A stretch of 64,000 bases of DNA from Azospirillum agricola (lineage in GTDB: Bacteria; Pseudomonadota; Alphaproteobacteria; Azospirillales; Azospirillaceae). Below are positions 44,536-53,336 of the stretch, piece by piece (the stretch's first letter is position 1; each line of letters begins with the position of its first letter). The stretch covers positions 62,001-126,000 of the forward strand of contig NZ_JAGINM010000010.1 of the NCBI RefSeq assembly GCF_017876095.1, given 5' to 3'. Under the pieces are notes generated by a model, which did not search any database, had not been told where the DNA came from, and was given only the letters and a program-made list of their open reading frames with translations. A program made the position numbers and the translations under genes.

Positions 44536-45753
44536 CTATGCCTGCAACCTGTTGACCGCCCCGGCCAGCAGAATGGCGCCGGTGGGGAGGTGCAGCAAGG
44601 CGAAGGCGAACGGCCGGTCGAAATGCAGCGTGAAAGGACTTCCTTCGCCGTCGGACAGGCCGCGGCTGGTGGCGAAGGCGGTGGCCGCCGCCGCCTGGGT
44701 GCCGGATTCGTCCCAGCGCAGAGCCACCGCCTGCACCGCTTGTCCCATCGTCTGCGGGTTGTCCTGCCACGCTTTTCCCAGCCCCGACAGATCGACCGGA
44801 CCGGAGAGCAGGGTCGCCATGGTGGGGCTGGCCTTGGGATCGGTGAGGTCGTAGCGGGGGGACAGTTCGACCCGCGGCAGCAGCAACTCCCCCGGACGCG
44901 GGATGAACAGGTCCGTGTCCAGCCATTCGCCGTCCGCCAGCAGGGCGGCCGGCGCCACTCCCTTCCCCGGAAGCGCCAGAGCCAGCGCGAAGGCCGGATC
45001 GGCGTAGGGCAGCAGCACCGCTTCGTGGTTCGCCGCCCTGCGGTGGGTGAAGGCGGCGTCGCTCCGCGCCATGGTGGGGATCGCGACGGTGACGCCGTCC
45101 GCTCCGGCGAAGGGCAGCGGCTGTGTCCGGTCGGCGGCGAAGGCGGTCGCCCAGTTCGCCTTGAAGGCGAGCGCCGAGGCCAGCACCAGTTCGGTGTTGC
45201 CCTCCAGCCGATCGAGCAGGGCGGGAATCATGCCGTCGCTGTTGTCCCTGGCCCAGGCGTTGACCGTCTCCACCGCCTTGGGGTCGGTGAAATCGAGGCC
45301 GGCGACGGCGGCGGCCATGGCGTCCTTCAGGCGTTCGGCCGCGCCGCCGCCCACCTCCAGCCCCGGCGCGTGCCACAGCCCGTTGGCGAGCGCGACGGTG
45401 AGCGTGTCCGCCGTCCTCGGCTTTGTCAGGTCGCGCAGGTGGCGCCAATCCCCGGCCGCCTCCCCGGCGCTCCGCCCGCCCAGCGCCGCCCTCAGCCGGG
45501 CCTCCGTCCCGCCCGCCGCTCCCTGCGCCAGCAGGGCCAGTGCACCGCCCAGGCTGAGTGGCGAAACAGCATGGCTGGCCTTGGGATCGGCGGCCAACCG
45601 TTCGGCCAGGACCTTCAGGCCCAGGGCGTTGACGGCCTTGAGGAAGGCCGGGGACGGCACCGTCGCGGAAACGGCTGGACGGGCGGGGGCGGCGGCCAGC
45701 GTCAGGCCGGCGGCGGACGCGGCCAGCAGGGCGCGGCGGGTGAGGACGGGCAT
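44536..45753 (-). CDS. Serpin, predicted Tat-exported, right arm
   Basis: 405 residues. The N-terminus has a twin-arginine motif (LTRRALLAASAAGL), so it is probably folded before export. The serpin core runs about 35-405 (HAVSPLSLGGALALLAQGA, LASALAFKANWATAF, FDRPFAFALLHLPTGAILLA). The inhibitory hinge DESGTQAAAAT is present. Counting from its Glu places Arg364-Gly365 at the reactive centre, the same register as Lys399 in the left-arm serpin. The RCL otherwise differs, so the two may have different targets. The ATG is at 45753, 16 bases upstream of a C14 gene start. Confidence 0.92.
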   Translation of the reverse strand: MPVLTRRALLAASAAGLTLAAAPARPAVSATVPSPAFLKAVNALGLKVLAERLAADPKASHAVSPLSLGGALALLAQGAAGGTEARLRAALGGRSAGEAAGDWRHLRDLTKPRTADTLTVALANGLWHAPGLEVGGGAAERLKDAMAAAVAGLDFTDPKAVETVNAWARDNSDGMIPALLDRLEGNTELVLASALAFKANWATAFAADRTQPLPFAGADGVTVAIPTMARSDAAFTHRRAANHEAVLLPYADPAFALALALPGKGVAPAALLADGEWLDTDLFIPRPGELLLPRVELSPRYDLTDPKASPTMATLLSGPVDLSGLGKAWQDNPQTMGQAVQAVALRWDESGTQAAAATAFATSRGLSDGEGSPFTLHFDRPFAFALLHLPTGAILLAGAVNRLQA

Positions 45754-45795
45754 CGGGCGGTTCCTTGGACGGGGTGCCGGGGACGGGGTGGCGGA

Positions 45796-45808
45796 CCTAT
45801 TGGGATGG
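45796..45808 (-). promoter_or_regulatory. Motif variant (site 6): CCATCCCAATAGG
   Basis: Two differences from the exact 13-mer, in the same orientation as the serpin and about 43 bases before its start, the distance seen at sites 2-4. Confidence 0.3.
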
Positions 45809-45855
45809 CGGGGCGGCGAGGACGGTGGTGCCGGACCCATCCAAAACGCTCCGCG

Positions 45856-46383
45856 TCACGGCACCGCCACGATCTCGACGCGGCGGTTGCGCCCGTCGGT
45901 CGGCTTGGTGCCGGGGATCGGCCGGTCGAAGCCGAAGCCGGTCGCCGACAGCCGGCCGGCCGTGACGCCGCCGCCGTAGAGGATCCGCGAGACCGCCGCC
46001 GCGCGCTCCCCCGTCAGCCATCGGTTGTGGTCGGCGGTGCCGGTGCGGTTGGCGTGGCCTTCGATGACGATGCGGGCTCCGGCCAGCCGCGGGCTGGTCA
46101 GCGCCGCCGCCAGTTCCGCCAGCGTCTGGCGGGCGCTGCCGGTCAGCTCCGCCGAATTGTTGGCGAAGGGGATGTCGAGCCGGATGCGGCGCTCCTCCAC
46201 CTGGAGATCCTTGGGGGCACCGATCCCCTTGGCCCGCACCGCCGGTTCGGGCGGGGCCAGGGCGTCGATGATCCGGGCGGCCTTCGGCACGCCGCCGGTG
46301 AGGTCGGTCACCTCGGCCAGGGCCGGGACGGCGGTCAGCGCCGCGCCGACGGCCAGGGCGAGCAGGACTGGTTTCGACAGCAT
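45856..46383 (-). CDS. OmpA-family protein, right arm
   Basis: 175 residues, signal peptide cut near ALA-EV (about 23). The C-terminal OmpA domain (about 60-172) has IPFANNSAELTG, IVIEGHANRTGTADHN, LTGERAAAVSRIL and NRRVEIV, the peptidoglycan-binding pattern. It lacks the TPR-like region of its left-arm counterpart. 102 bases separate it from the serpin. A shortened copy of the motif (TCATCCCGAA, 46414-46423, minus strand) lies about 30 bases upstream. Confidence 0.88.
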   Translation of the reverse strand: MLSKPVLLALAVGAALTAVPALAEVTDLTGGVPKAARIIDALAPPEPAVRAKGIGAPKDLQVEERRIRLDIPFANNSAELTGSARQTLAELAAALTSPRLAGARIVIEGHANRTGTADHNRWLTGERAAAVSRILYGGGVTAGRLSATGFGFDRPIPGTKPTDGRNRRVEIVAVP

Positions 46384-46454
46384 GGCGGCACTCCTTCGGT
46401 GGTTTCCTGGTTGTTCGGGATGACGGTCCATCGGTTCATTGGCTCATCCCCGCT

Positions 46455-49316
46455 TCAGCGGCCGGCCGTGCCGATGGGGTAGTCGCGGATGGCGCCGGCC
46501 TTCACCATCACCGGGTGCTGGCGGCCGCCGGTCAGATCCTTGACCTTCTCGCTGAGATAGACGTCCAGTTCGGCCAGCGTCACCACGCCGTCCCGGTTGC
46601 CGTCGGCCTTGCCGTCGCCCAGCGCCTCGACCAGCGCCTTGGTGAAGGCGCCGTTGCGCCACGCCGAATTCTCGATCGACAGCTCGCGTCCGGTCGAGCT
46701 GGCGTAGACGACGACGCCGTTCTCCGCCGAGGCCAGCTCGTTGACGAAGCCGGAGACGTCGGTGGTGCCCTTCAGCAGCGATCCCGCCACCGTTCCGGCG
46801 TGGCAGGTGTCGAGGAACAGCAGCGTCTTGCCGGCCAGCCGCTTCAGGGCGCCCTTGATCTCGGCCTGATTGACGGAGGTGCGGCGCAGCCGGTCGCGGT
46901 CGCCGTCCTGGGGGATGAACCAGTATTCGCCCTGCTGGTCGTTGAGCCCATGCCCGGACAGGAACAGCAGCCCGACATCGCGGGCCGTCACCTGCCGCTC
47001 CAGCCATTCCAGACCGTCCAGCACGTCGTTCTTCACCGCGTCCGCCAGGACCTTCACCACCACTTCGCGGTAGAGGCCGCCCTGCTGCTTCTCCAGCGCC
47101 CTGCGCAGATCCTCGGCGTCCTTGGCGGCGTAGTTCAGCCGGTCCTCGGCCCGCGCGTAGTTGGACACGCCGACCAGCAGCGCGTAGAGCTTGGGCTTGG
47201 TCGGGTCGACGGTCGCCCGGCCCGTCCATTTCAGGGGCAGCGAGGCCACCTCGCCGGCGCCATGCTCGGTCTCGGCCACCAGCCCGAGGGTGACGTCGCG
47301 CGCCGGCAGCGGCGCGTTGAAGCTGTAGACGTTGCCCTCTCCGGGGATTCGTCCCAGCGCGCGGGCGGCCTCGGCCGGCGCCTGCCCGTCGATCAGCACC
47401 CGCACCCGCGTCACCGGCAGGCCGGAGGGCGAGCGCACGCGGTAGCGCACCTCGACCGTCTGGCCGGAGAAGCCGCTGCCGGGGGCGGGGGAGAGGATCT
47501 CCACCACGGCGGGCAGCTTGCGGCGGATGTCGTCGTCCTGGCGTCGGCGGTTGGCCGCCTGGTCGGCCTGCTTGAGCGCCTGGCCCTCGTCGAGGGTGGT
47601 CAGGATGCGCTCGACCACGTCGGGGCGGTTGAAGGTGTCGCGGAAGCGCCCGGCCCCGAAGAAGTCGGCGGCGGCGTCCTTGCCGTTGTTGACGTGCCAG
47701 CCGATGAGGTCCTCGCCGCCGGCCGACGCCATGTAGTAGCCGGACGGTGTCCACGCCACCCAGCGCCGGTCGGTGGCGTGGACGAACAGGGCCAGCAGTT
47801 CCTTGCCGTCGGTCATGCGGTGCCAGCGGATGGTGCCGTCGCCATAGGCCGCCACCGCCAGCCGCCCGTCCCCCGAAACATTGACGCCCCAGGCAGGGCC
47901 AGGGGCTGATTGCTCCCACAGTTGCCTGCCGGCCTTGTCGAACAGGCGGAAGGACCATTCGGTGCCGAGCAGGAAGCGGTCGGCGGTGGGGGAAATCGCG
48001 AGACTGCGGGATTTTTCATCCGGCGTGAGCGGCAGGGCCGTCCCACCGAGCTTGGGGACAGTTTTGTCTTCCCAATCGGTGACGGGTAGACCGGTGATGC
48101 GTGGTGGGGTGAGGCCGGAGAGCACGGTGCTCGATGGTTCCAGCGTGCGGGCCGCGAGGTCGAACAGCACCGGATCCTCGCCGCCATACTTCAGCCCGAA
48201 GCGGACACGGCGTCCGTCGCGGTCGACCGTGAAGCTGGCGAGCTTGTCCCGCATATCGGACACGGCGGCAAGGCGTGACAGCGCTGGTTTGCCTTGCGCG
48301 TCCAACGCTCCGAAGGTCGGGTCGGCGGCTCCGAACGAAATTCCGTCGCGGCCCCAGGGTTTGAGATCCATGATTGTGCTGACCGCAGGAACAGGAAGGT
48401 CGGTGATGGCTCCACGGCCGCCGTCGCTCCAACGGCGGATGGACCGTTTGCCGTCCTTCGCCCACTTCCCACCGGCGAACAGGAAGCGACCATCCGCCGA
48501 CCACTGGACGGAGGCCAGGGTTTCGCTGTCTCCTCCCATTATGATGGGGCTGTGCAGCGAGGAGAGGTCGTTGGCGGACAACACGCTTACCCGCTTGTCA
48601 TCCGTATATCCTATGGCCAAGCGCATCCCATCGGGGGAAAAGGCGATGCCATAGGGGCGCTCCCCTCCCGGCTTAACCTTGCGCAGCAGTGTTCCGTCTC
48701 GACTGTAGAGCCGGATATGGCCATCGAAGGAGGTTGTGGCCAAGCGACCGTCCGCCGTGAAAGCGAGGCCGTAGACAGCACCTCCATAGTTTCGGTCCGC
48801 CCACACCTCCCGGCCACTGGCGGCATCCCATATCCGGATACCGCTCGATCCCCCCACCCCCGCCGCCAACCTCCGTCCATCCGGTGAAAAGGTGAGATGC
48901 TGCACCACATTGGGCACCCCATTCAGCCGCCGCATCAGCGCACCCCCGTTGGCATCGAACAGGTAGACGCTGTGCTCGCGGTCCCACTCGTACCCGGTCC
49001 ATCCGCCCACCGCCACAGTGCTTCCATCCGGCGACAGTGCCCCAGCGTAGAGCTTGCCCTCGGCGTCGGAAGTGATGGGTGGGCGGAAGACGTGGATCAA
49101 CCGTCCGTCCGGCAGGGACCACAGCCTTGCGGTCTTGTCTTCCGAAACGGTCAACAACCGCCGCCCCGCGGTGTCCATGTCGATGCGTTTGATCGTCGCC
49201 GTGTGCATGCCGGTTTCCACCCGCAGCTGCGGTTCGGATGGCGGGTCTCCCGCCCGGGCCGGCAGGGGCAGTGCCGCCCAGGTCAGCGTCAGCACCAAGA
49301 TCAGCGTCCGCATCAT
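46455..49316 (-). CDS. WD40-caspase-like (C14) protein, right arm
   Basis: 953 residues, signal peptide cut near ARA-GD (about 22). The WD40 propeller (about 30-540: TVSEDKTARLWSLPDGRLIH, ALSPDGSTVAVGG), an Ig-like region and a C14 domain with His789 (LLFLSGHGLNDQQG) and Cys838 (LFLDTCHAGTV) follow in the same order as in 31019-33934. The EF-hand-like DGNRDGVVTLAELD lies near the end. The stretch DLIGWHVNNGKDAAADFFGA is identical to the left-arm protein and nearly so in DNA, whereas the propeller parts differ more and are lower in GC. That pattern fits duplication with later gene conversion. Confidence 0.9.
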   Translation of the reverse strand: MMRTLILVLTLTWAALPLPARAGDPPSEPQLRVETGMHTATIKRIDMDTAGRRLLTVSEDKTARLWSLPDGRLIHVFRPPITSDAEGKLYAGALSPDGSTVAVGGWTGYEWDREHSVYLFDANGGALMRRLNGVPNVVQHLTFSPDGRRLAAGVGGSSGIRIWDAASGREVWADRNYGGAVYGLAFTADGRLATTSFDGHIRLYSRDGTLLRKVKPGGERPYGIAFSPDGMRLAIGYTDDKRVSVLSANDLSSLHSPIIMGGDSETLASVQWSADGRFLFAGGKWAKDGKRSIRRWSDGGRGAITDLPVPAVSTIMDLKPWGRDGISFGAADPTFGALDAQGKPALSRLAAVSDMRDKLASFTVDRDGRRVRFGLKYGGEDPVLFDLAARTLEPSSTVLSGLTPPRITGLPVTDWEDKTVPKLGGTALPLTPDEKSRSLAISPTADRFLLGTEWSFRLFDKAGRQLWEQSAPGPAWGVNVSGDGRLAVAAYGDGTIRWHRMTDGKELLALFVHATDRRWVAWTPSGYYMASAGGEDLIGWHVNNGKDAAADFFGAGRFRDTFNRPDVVERILTTLDEGQALKQADQAANRRRQDDDIRRKLPAVVEILSPAPGSGFSGQTVEVRYRVRSPSGLPVTRVRVLIDGQAPAEAARALGRIPGEGNVYSFNAPLPARDVTLGLVAETEHGAGEVASLPLKWTGRATVDPTKPKLYALLVGVSNYARAEDRLNYAAKDAEDLRRALEKQQGGLYREVVVKVLADAVKNDVLDGLEWLERQVTARDVGLLFLSGHGLNDQQGEYWFIPQDGDRDRLRRTSVNQAEIKGALKRLAGKTLLFLDTCHAGTVAGSLLKGTTDVSGFVNELASAENGVVVYASSTGRELSIENSAWRNGAFTKALVEALGDGKADGNRDGVVTLAELDVYLSEKVKDLTGGRQHPVMVKAGAIRDYPIGTAGR

Positions 49317-49409
49317 GGCCCTTCTCCCCTCGTCTGTCCGTCCAACGGGTGCGGGGACCGGCGCCCATCACGGCCCCCGGCCCCCTTGTTCCCCCAATCC
49401 GCCGCCGCT

Positions 49410-50591
49410 CTACGGGGCGCTCACCAGGAAGCTGGTGGTGGCGTGCGCGATGGCGGCGGAGGGCTGGCGCAGCGTCGCCGCCAGATCCTTGGCCAGCGCC
49501 TTGGCGTCGCCGTAGGCCGGGAAGACGCCCTGCTGGTAGTCGAGCGTCCCCGACAGCACCGGCTGGTCGTCGCTGCGGCAGATGGCGACCAGCGCCTCCA
49601 GCCCGTCCGGCCCCTGCACGCGGAAATCCACCGGGGCGGCGGCGCTGGGAATGGTCACCGGCTGCCCGGCCTTCAGCCGATTGTCCGGCTGGTGGCGGTT
49701 GGGATAGAGCACATGCACCGTGCCGGAGGAGCCGACATCGACCAGCGTCAGCCGGCAGTCGCGCTCGCTCACCGCCGAGACCATGGCGGCCTCGCCGACC
49801 TTGTAGACCGGCTTGTCGGTGGCCACCGACAGCTTGAAGCCGCTGCCCGGCGCCGGGGCGGCGGGCACAACCGCCACCGCGGCCGGCGGCACCGGGCCGC
49901 TGGCCGGCCCCGGCGGGGGAGCCGACGCCGCCGGGGCCGAAGCCCCTGCCCCCTCGGCGATGCGGATGATCTTGGTGTATTCGGCCCAGGCGTTGCCGGC
50001 GGCGTTCTGCCGCAGCACCGTCTCCAGATCCTTCGCCGCCGCCGCCCCGCCGCCCTTGTAGGCCTTGAACGGCCCGGCGCTGGCAAGCTGGCCGGCGGGG
50101 AACAGCGGCTGGGGCGAGGTGGTGGCGATGATCTTCAGCACCTCGGTGCCGGCGGGGCCCCCCACCTTGAGGGCGAAATCGTCGCCGCCCGAGGGGATGC
50201 GCACCGGCTTGTTGGGGCGCACCCGGTTGTCGGTCTGGAACTGGTTGGGATAGACGATGTGCACCTTGCCGGAGGTGCCGACGTCGACCACCGTGATGTA
50301 GGCCTCCTTGTTGGTCTGCACCGTCAGCTCCAGAAACTCGCCGGGCCTGTAGCTGTTGTCCGCCTGGTTCACCCAGGCGGTGACCGTGAGGTCGGAGGCC
50401 GGTACCTGGAACTGCGCGACCGGACGCTGCTCCGCCGTCAGGTCGCGGACCAGCGGGGCGGCGGCCGGGGCGCCGCCGCCCAGGTCGGCGTGGGCCGGCA
50501 GGGAGGCCAGCGTGGCGGCGAGGACGATCAGGCTGGCCGGGAGGCGATGGCGGGAATGGCGGGGACGGGAGGTGGGGACGCTGCTGTGCAT
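49410..50591 (-). CDS. Exported protein with two DUF4384 domains, right arm
   Basis: 393 residues, signal peptide cut near AHA-DLGG (about 33). Two modules: about 70-155 (GEFLELTVQTNKEAYITVVD, GKVHIVYPNQFQTDN) and about 270-350 (SERDCRLTLVDVGSSGTVHV, LYPNRHQPDNRLKAG), with a Pro/Ala linker. Order and many segments match 29694-30941. It lies between the C14-DUF4384 gene and the WD40-C14 gene, as its paralogue does. Confidence 0.85.
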   Translation of the reverse strand: MHSSVPTSRPRHSRHRLPASLIVLAATLASLPAHADLGGGAPAAAPLVRDLTAEQRPVAQFQVPASDLTVTAWVNQADNSYRPGEFLELTVQTNKEAYITVVDVGTSGKVHIVYPNQFQTDNRVRPNKPVRIPSGGDDFALKVGGPAGTEVLKIIATTSPQPLFPAGQLASAGPFKAYKGGGAAAAKDLETVLRQNAAGNAWAEYTKIIRIAEGAGASAPAASAPPPGPASGPVPPAAVAVVPAAPAPGSGFKLSVATDKPVYKVGEAAMVSAVSERDCRLTLVDVGSSGTVHVLYPNRHQPDNRLKAGQPVTIPSAAAPVDFRVQGPDGLEALVAICRSDDQPVLSGTLDYQQGVFPAYGDAKALAKDLAATLRQPSAAIAHATTSFLVSAP

Positions 50592-50638
50592 GGCGGGTGA
50601 AGCCTCCGTGGGCCGGAATGGGGGGAACCGTTCACGTT

Positions 50639-50651
50639 CCTTATCGGGATG
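50639..50651 (-). promoter_or_regulatory. Motif site 4: CATCCCGATAAGG
   Basis: Differs from the 13-mer by one extra A and the first base. It lies 23 bases after the C14 stop and 47 bases before the double-DUF4384 start, the same place as site 2 in the left arm. Confidence 0.4.
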
Positions 50652-50674
50652 GCGGCGGGGGAACCGGGCGCGGC

Positions 50675-52078
50675 TCAGTCGAGCCGCACCGAATCGAGAA
50701 GGCCGAGGTCGCCGGACAGGGTGGGGTTCTGCTGGCCGCGGCTCGTGCGTTCGGTTTCCTGAGCGGCGCTCTGGAAAGCCGAACGCAGGGTGCCGCCGCG
50801 GGCCATCGCCTCCAGCCAGGCCAGGGTGAACAGGCTGCCGTCGGCCCCTTCCAGGGCGTACTGGTCCTCGCGGGCGGCGGCCACGACCAGGCCCTTGACG
50901 TCCGGAACGCCCAGGGAGGTGCCGTCGACGCCGCCCGGCAGATCCTTGCGGCGGGCGCTGGCCCCGCCGGCGGGAGCGCGCGGCGGCGTGGTTCCCAGGA
51001 TGCCCTTGGTCAGGAACTTGGTGCGGGCGCCGGTCACCGTGAACGACTTGCGCAGTCCGCCGGAATGACAGGTGTCGAGCACGCTGACGACCCGGTTGGT
51101 GCGGATCCGGCCGACCATCTCCGCGAAGCGGTCGTCGCGCACGATGTCCTGCTCCGTCGGGTAGGCCTTGCCCTCGACGTCGAACGGGATGAACACCTCG
51201 TCGAGGCCGTCCTCCTCGTCCCCGTCGTCGTCCGGCACGGTGGAGCCGTGGCCGCTGAAATAGATCAGCACCAGATCGTCGGGGCCGGCGTTGGCGGCCA
51301 GCCACGCCATGCCGGCCTCGAAGTCGCGGCGGTAGGCGTTGGCGATCAGCCGGACGTTGGACGCCGGCACCCGGAAGAGTTGGGCCGCCTGCTCGGTGAA
51401 GCGGCGCGCGTCGTCGTTCGCCCGGACCAGCGGGGCGACGTTGGCGCCCATCCCCAGGATCCAGGTGCGGCCGGAGCCCGTGGTCTGGGTGGCCGGCCTG
51501 ACCGGCGGGGCCGGCTGGCTCACCGGACCGCCGGGCGGGACGACGTCGTAGGTGACCTTGGCGGTCGCCCAGTCGGTGGCCGGCAGCCGGGTGATGGGGG
51601 TGACGTCCTTGGCGAGGGCGGCGGCCGACTCGAACCTGGGCGTGCGCGGCTGGGCGTCCGGCGCGCGGGTCCACACCAGATAGCTGTCCTCGGCGCCGTA
51701 GGGCGGGTTGACGCGGAAGGCGTGGCTGGCGCTGGCGTCGCCGGCGCAATAGCGCTGGCCGCCCTTGACCGGCACCGGCTGGCCATCGTCGGTGTAGGGA
51801 AAGATGCGCGCCACCCGGCCGGAGGTGCCGACATTCCACAGAGTCACATAGCCGGACTGGCTGGCCGAGAAGCAGATGCGGGTTTCCGTCCCCTCGCGAA
51901 GAACGGGGCCGTCCACCTCGATCGTTAGATCGACCGCGGAGGCCGGGTTGACGGGAACGGCGACGATGTCCTTGGGGACGGTGGACAGACGTTGCGACCA
52001 TGCCGTCGGCACGCTCCCTCCGCCCGCATGAAACCAGGCCGCAGCGGCGAGCACGGCCAGCAGGACGAGTGTCTTCAT
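50675..52078 (-). CDS. DUF4384-caspase-like (C14) protein, right arm
   Basis: 467 residues. N-terminal signal (MKTLVLLAVLAAAAWFHAGG), DUF4384 module (about 50-180: ETRICFSASQSGYVTLWNVG, RVARIFPYTDDG), then C14 (about 203-467) with His277 (IYFSGHGSTVPDDDGD) and Cys337 (VLDTCHSGGLRKS). The acidic loop DDDGDEEDGLDE again suggests calcium binding. It is the first gene of the right arm and aligns end to end with 28252-29631. Confidence 0.9.
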   Translation of the reverse strand: MKTLVLLAVLAAAAWFHAGGGSVPTAWSQRLSTVPKDIVAVPVNPASAVDLTIEVDGPVLREGTETRICFSASQSGYVTLWNVGTSGRVARIFPYTDDGQPVPVKGGQRYCAGDASASHAFRVNPPYGAEDSYLVWTRAPDAQPRTPRFESAAALAKDVTPITRLPATDWATAKVTYDVVPPGGPVSQPAPPVRPATQTTGSGRTWILGMGANVAPLVRANDDARRFTEQAAQLFRVPASNVRLIANAYRRDFEAGMAWLAANAGPDDLVLIYFSGHGSTVPDDDGDEEDGLDEVFIPFDVEGKAYPTEQDIVRDDRFAEMVGRIRTNRVVSVLDTCHSGGLRKSFTVTGARTKFLTKGILGTTPPRAPAGGASARRKDLPGGVDGTSLGVPDVKGLVVAAAREDQYALEGADGSLFTLAWLEAMARGGTLRSAFQSAAQETERTSRGQQNPTLSGDLGLLDSVRLD

Positions 52079-53336
52079 GATGCCCTCTTCTGGACGGCCA
52101 GCCCCACCGGGTCCGCGGCGTGTGGGTCAAGGCGTCGAAACGCAATTAAAGGGAGAATTTTTTGCGCCCATAAGTTTTCAAACATCATCGGCGATGCTCT
52201 TTTTTCGGAAAACCCCAATGACAGAAACCGACGAATCGAGAAGAAATTGAGGTGATTGTCCACCATAACGGTAACCTCCGCTCGTGAGAAGGCTCGAGCG
52301 CCACCGGTCATGCCAAGCGTCTACCGAGCGTTCCGGTCCATGCGCTTTCGCGGATGGGGGCCTGCGCTGCGCGTGCCCATGAGGCCTATCGGGATGATCG
52401 CTTCCGGCCGTCCGCCAAGCCCGCTACCCGGTGAGGTTTCACAGGACATCGCTCGGGACGCCGCCGATGACCGCCGGCCGCCGGGCGTTTCGTCCAACGT
52501 CTGGCTGAGAAATGTTCCCGTTCCGTCCGTGTGGTGTGCCTCGTCGCCCCTTTGAGCGCGTCGTTTCGCCGGAAAGGACACTTTTTAGGAAATTTTAAAA
52601 AATATGTTGATGAGTCATGAGTGCGTGAGATAGCATGATTGCAAATCAAAGTAGAAAAAATAGAAAAGAAATAACTCTCAAATTGCCGATTCCGGGCCGC
52701 GCATTGCGCGTTCCGGCGGTTCGAGAGCAGAGCCTTGGGCTGTTGCTCGTTCGGTCCTTCGGGTGTGTCGGTTGAGCTGAAAGCCGCATGATGCAGGAGC
52801 CCTCGATTGCTTGCGCTTTCCTCCTCGTCATTGCCGGGCTGGCGGGGCTCAGCCGTCATCATGGCGGCAGCATTGGGAGAATCCGGGTGTCGGCCCTTGC
52901 TGGAATGGCGGGGCGTGATGGTTGAAGCCATCCGCGATGGCCCCCCAATCGAAGAGGCTCTGATCCGCCCGGATCCGGACGGTGCAGGACGTCATCCGAT
53001 CCAGTGCCCAGCGATAAAGCCAAGGCGCTGACAAGAAAGGAATTTCCCTATTCACAAGCATTTACATCGCAATTTTCTAAATTGCATAGTGTGGGGAGGG
53101 CGCATGGCTTTTCCCGCCAACCGTTCCTCCCGCTTTTCACCCTCCGCTCTCCTGATCGGCTGAGGCTTCTCCGTTCGACCGTCCCCCCTTCGTCGCGTCC
53201 GCCGTCCAGGGCTTCTCGCCCCCGCTGACACGCCCCCGCTGAACCGGCGGCACCCTTCGCCGCCGGCCGGCCGGGACCATGGCATCGGTTTCCGGGAGCG
53301 ACCTGGAAGAACGCGCAAAACAACCGCGAGGCAGCG
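52079..53336. other. 1.26-kb intergenic region between the caspase locus and the DUF6603 cluster
   Basis: No gene could be supported on either strand; possible reading frames have unlike codon use and no ribosome-binding sites. Two AT-rich patches stand out (about 52140-52260, with ttaaagggagaattttttgcg, and about 52570-52690, with ttttaggaaattttaaaaaatatg). They are likely promoter or control regions for the divergent genes. Motif site 5 lies at 52385-52397. Confidence 0.5.
52385..52397 (-). promoter_or_regulatory. Motif site 5: TCATCCCGATAGG
   Basis: Exact 13-mer (and the 15-mer GCGATCATCCCGATA) reading towards the right arm, 307 bases before its first start codon. It mirrors site 1 at the head of the left arm. 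Confidence 0.5.

Noticed and set aside
52256..52555. Possible 99-codon plus-strand gene
   Set aside because: No ribosome-binding site and composition like non-coding DNA; it also covers motif site 5.
52386..52931. Possible 181-codon gene in the intergenic region
   Set aside because: Codon use unlike the rest, spans an AT-rich non-coding tract, no ribosome-binding site, no recognisable domain.
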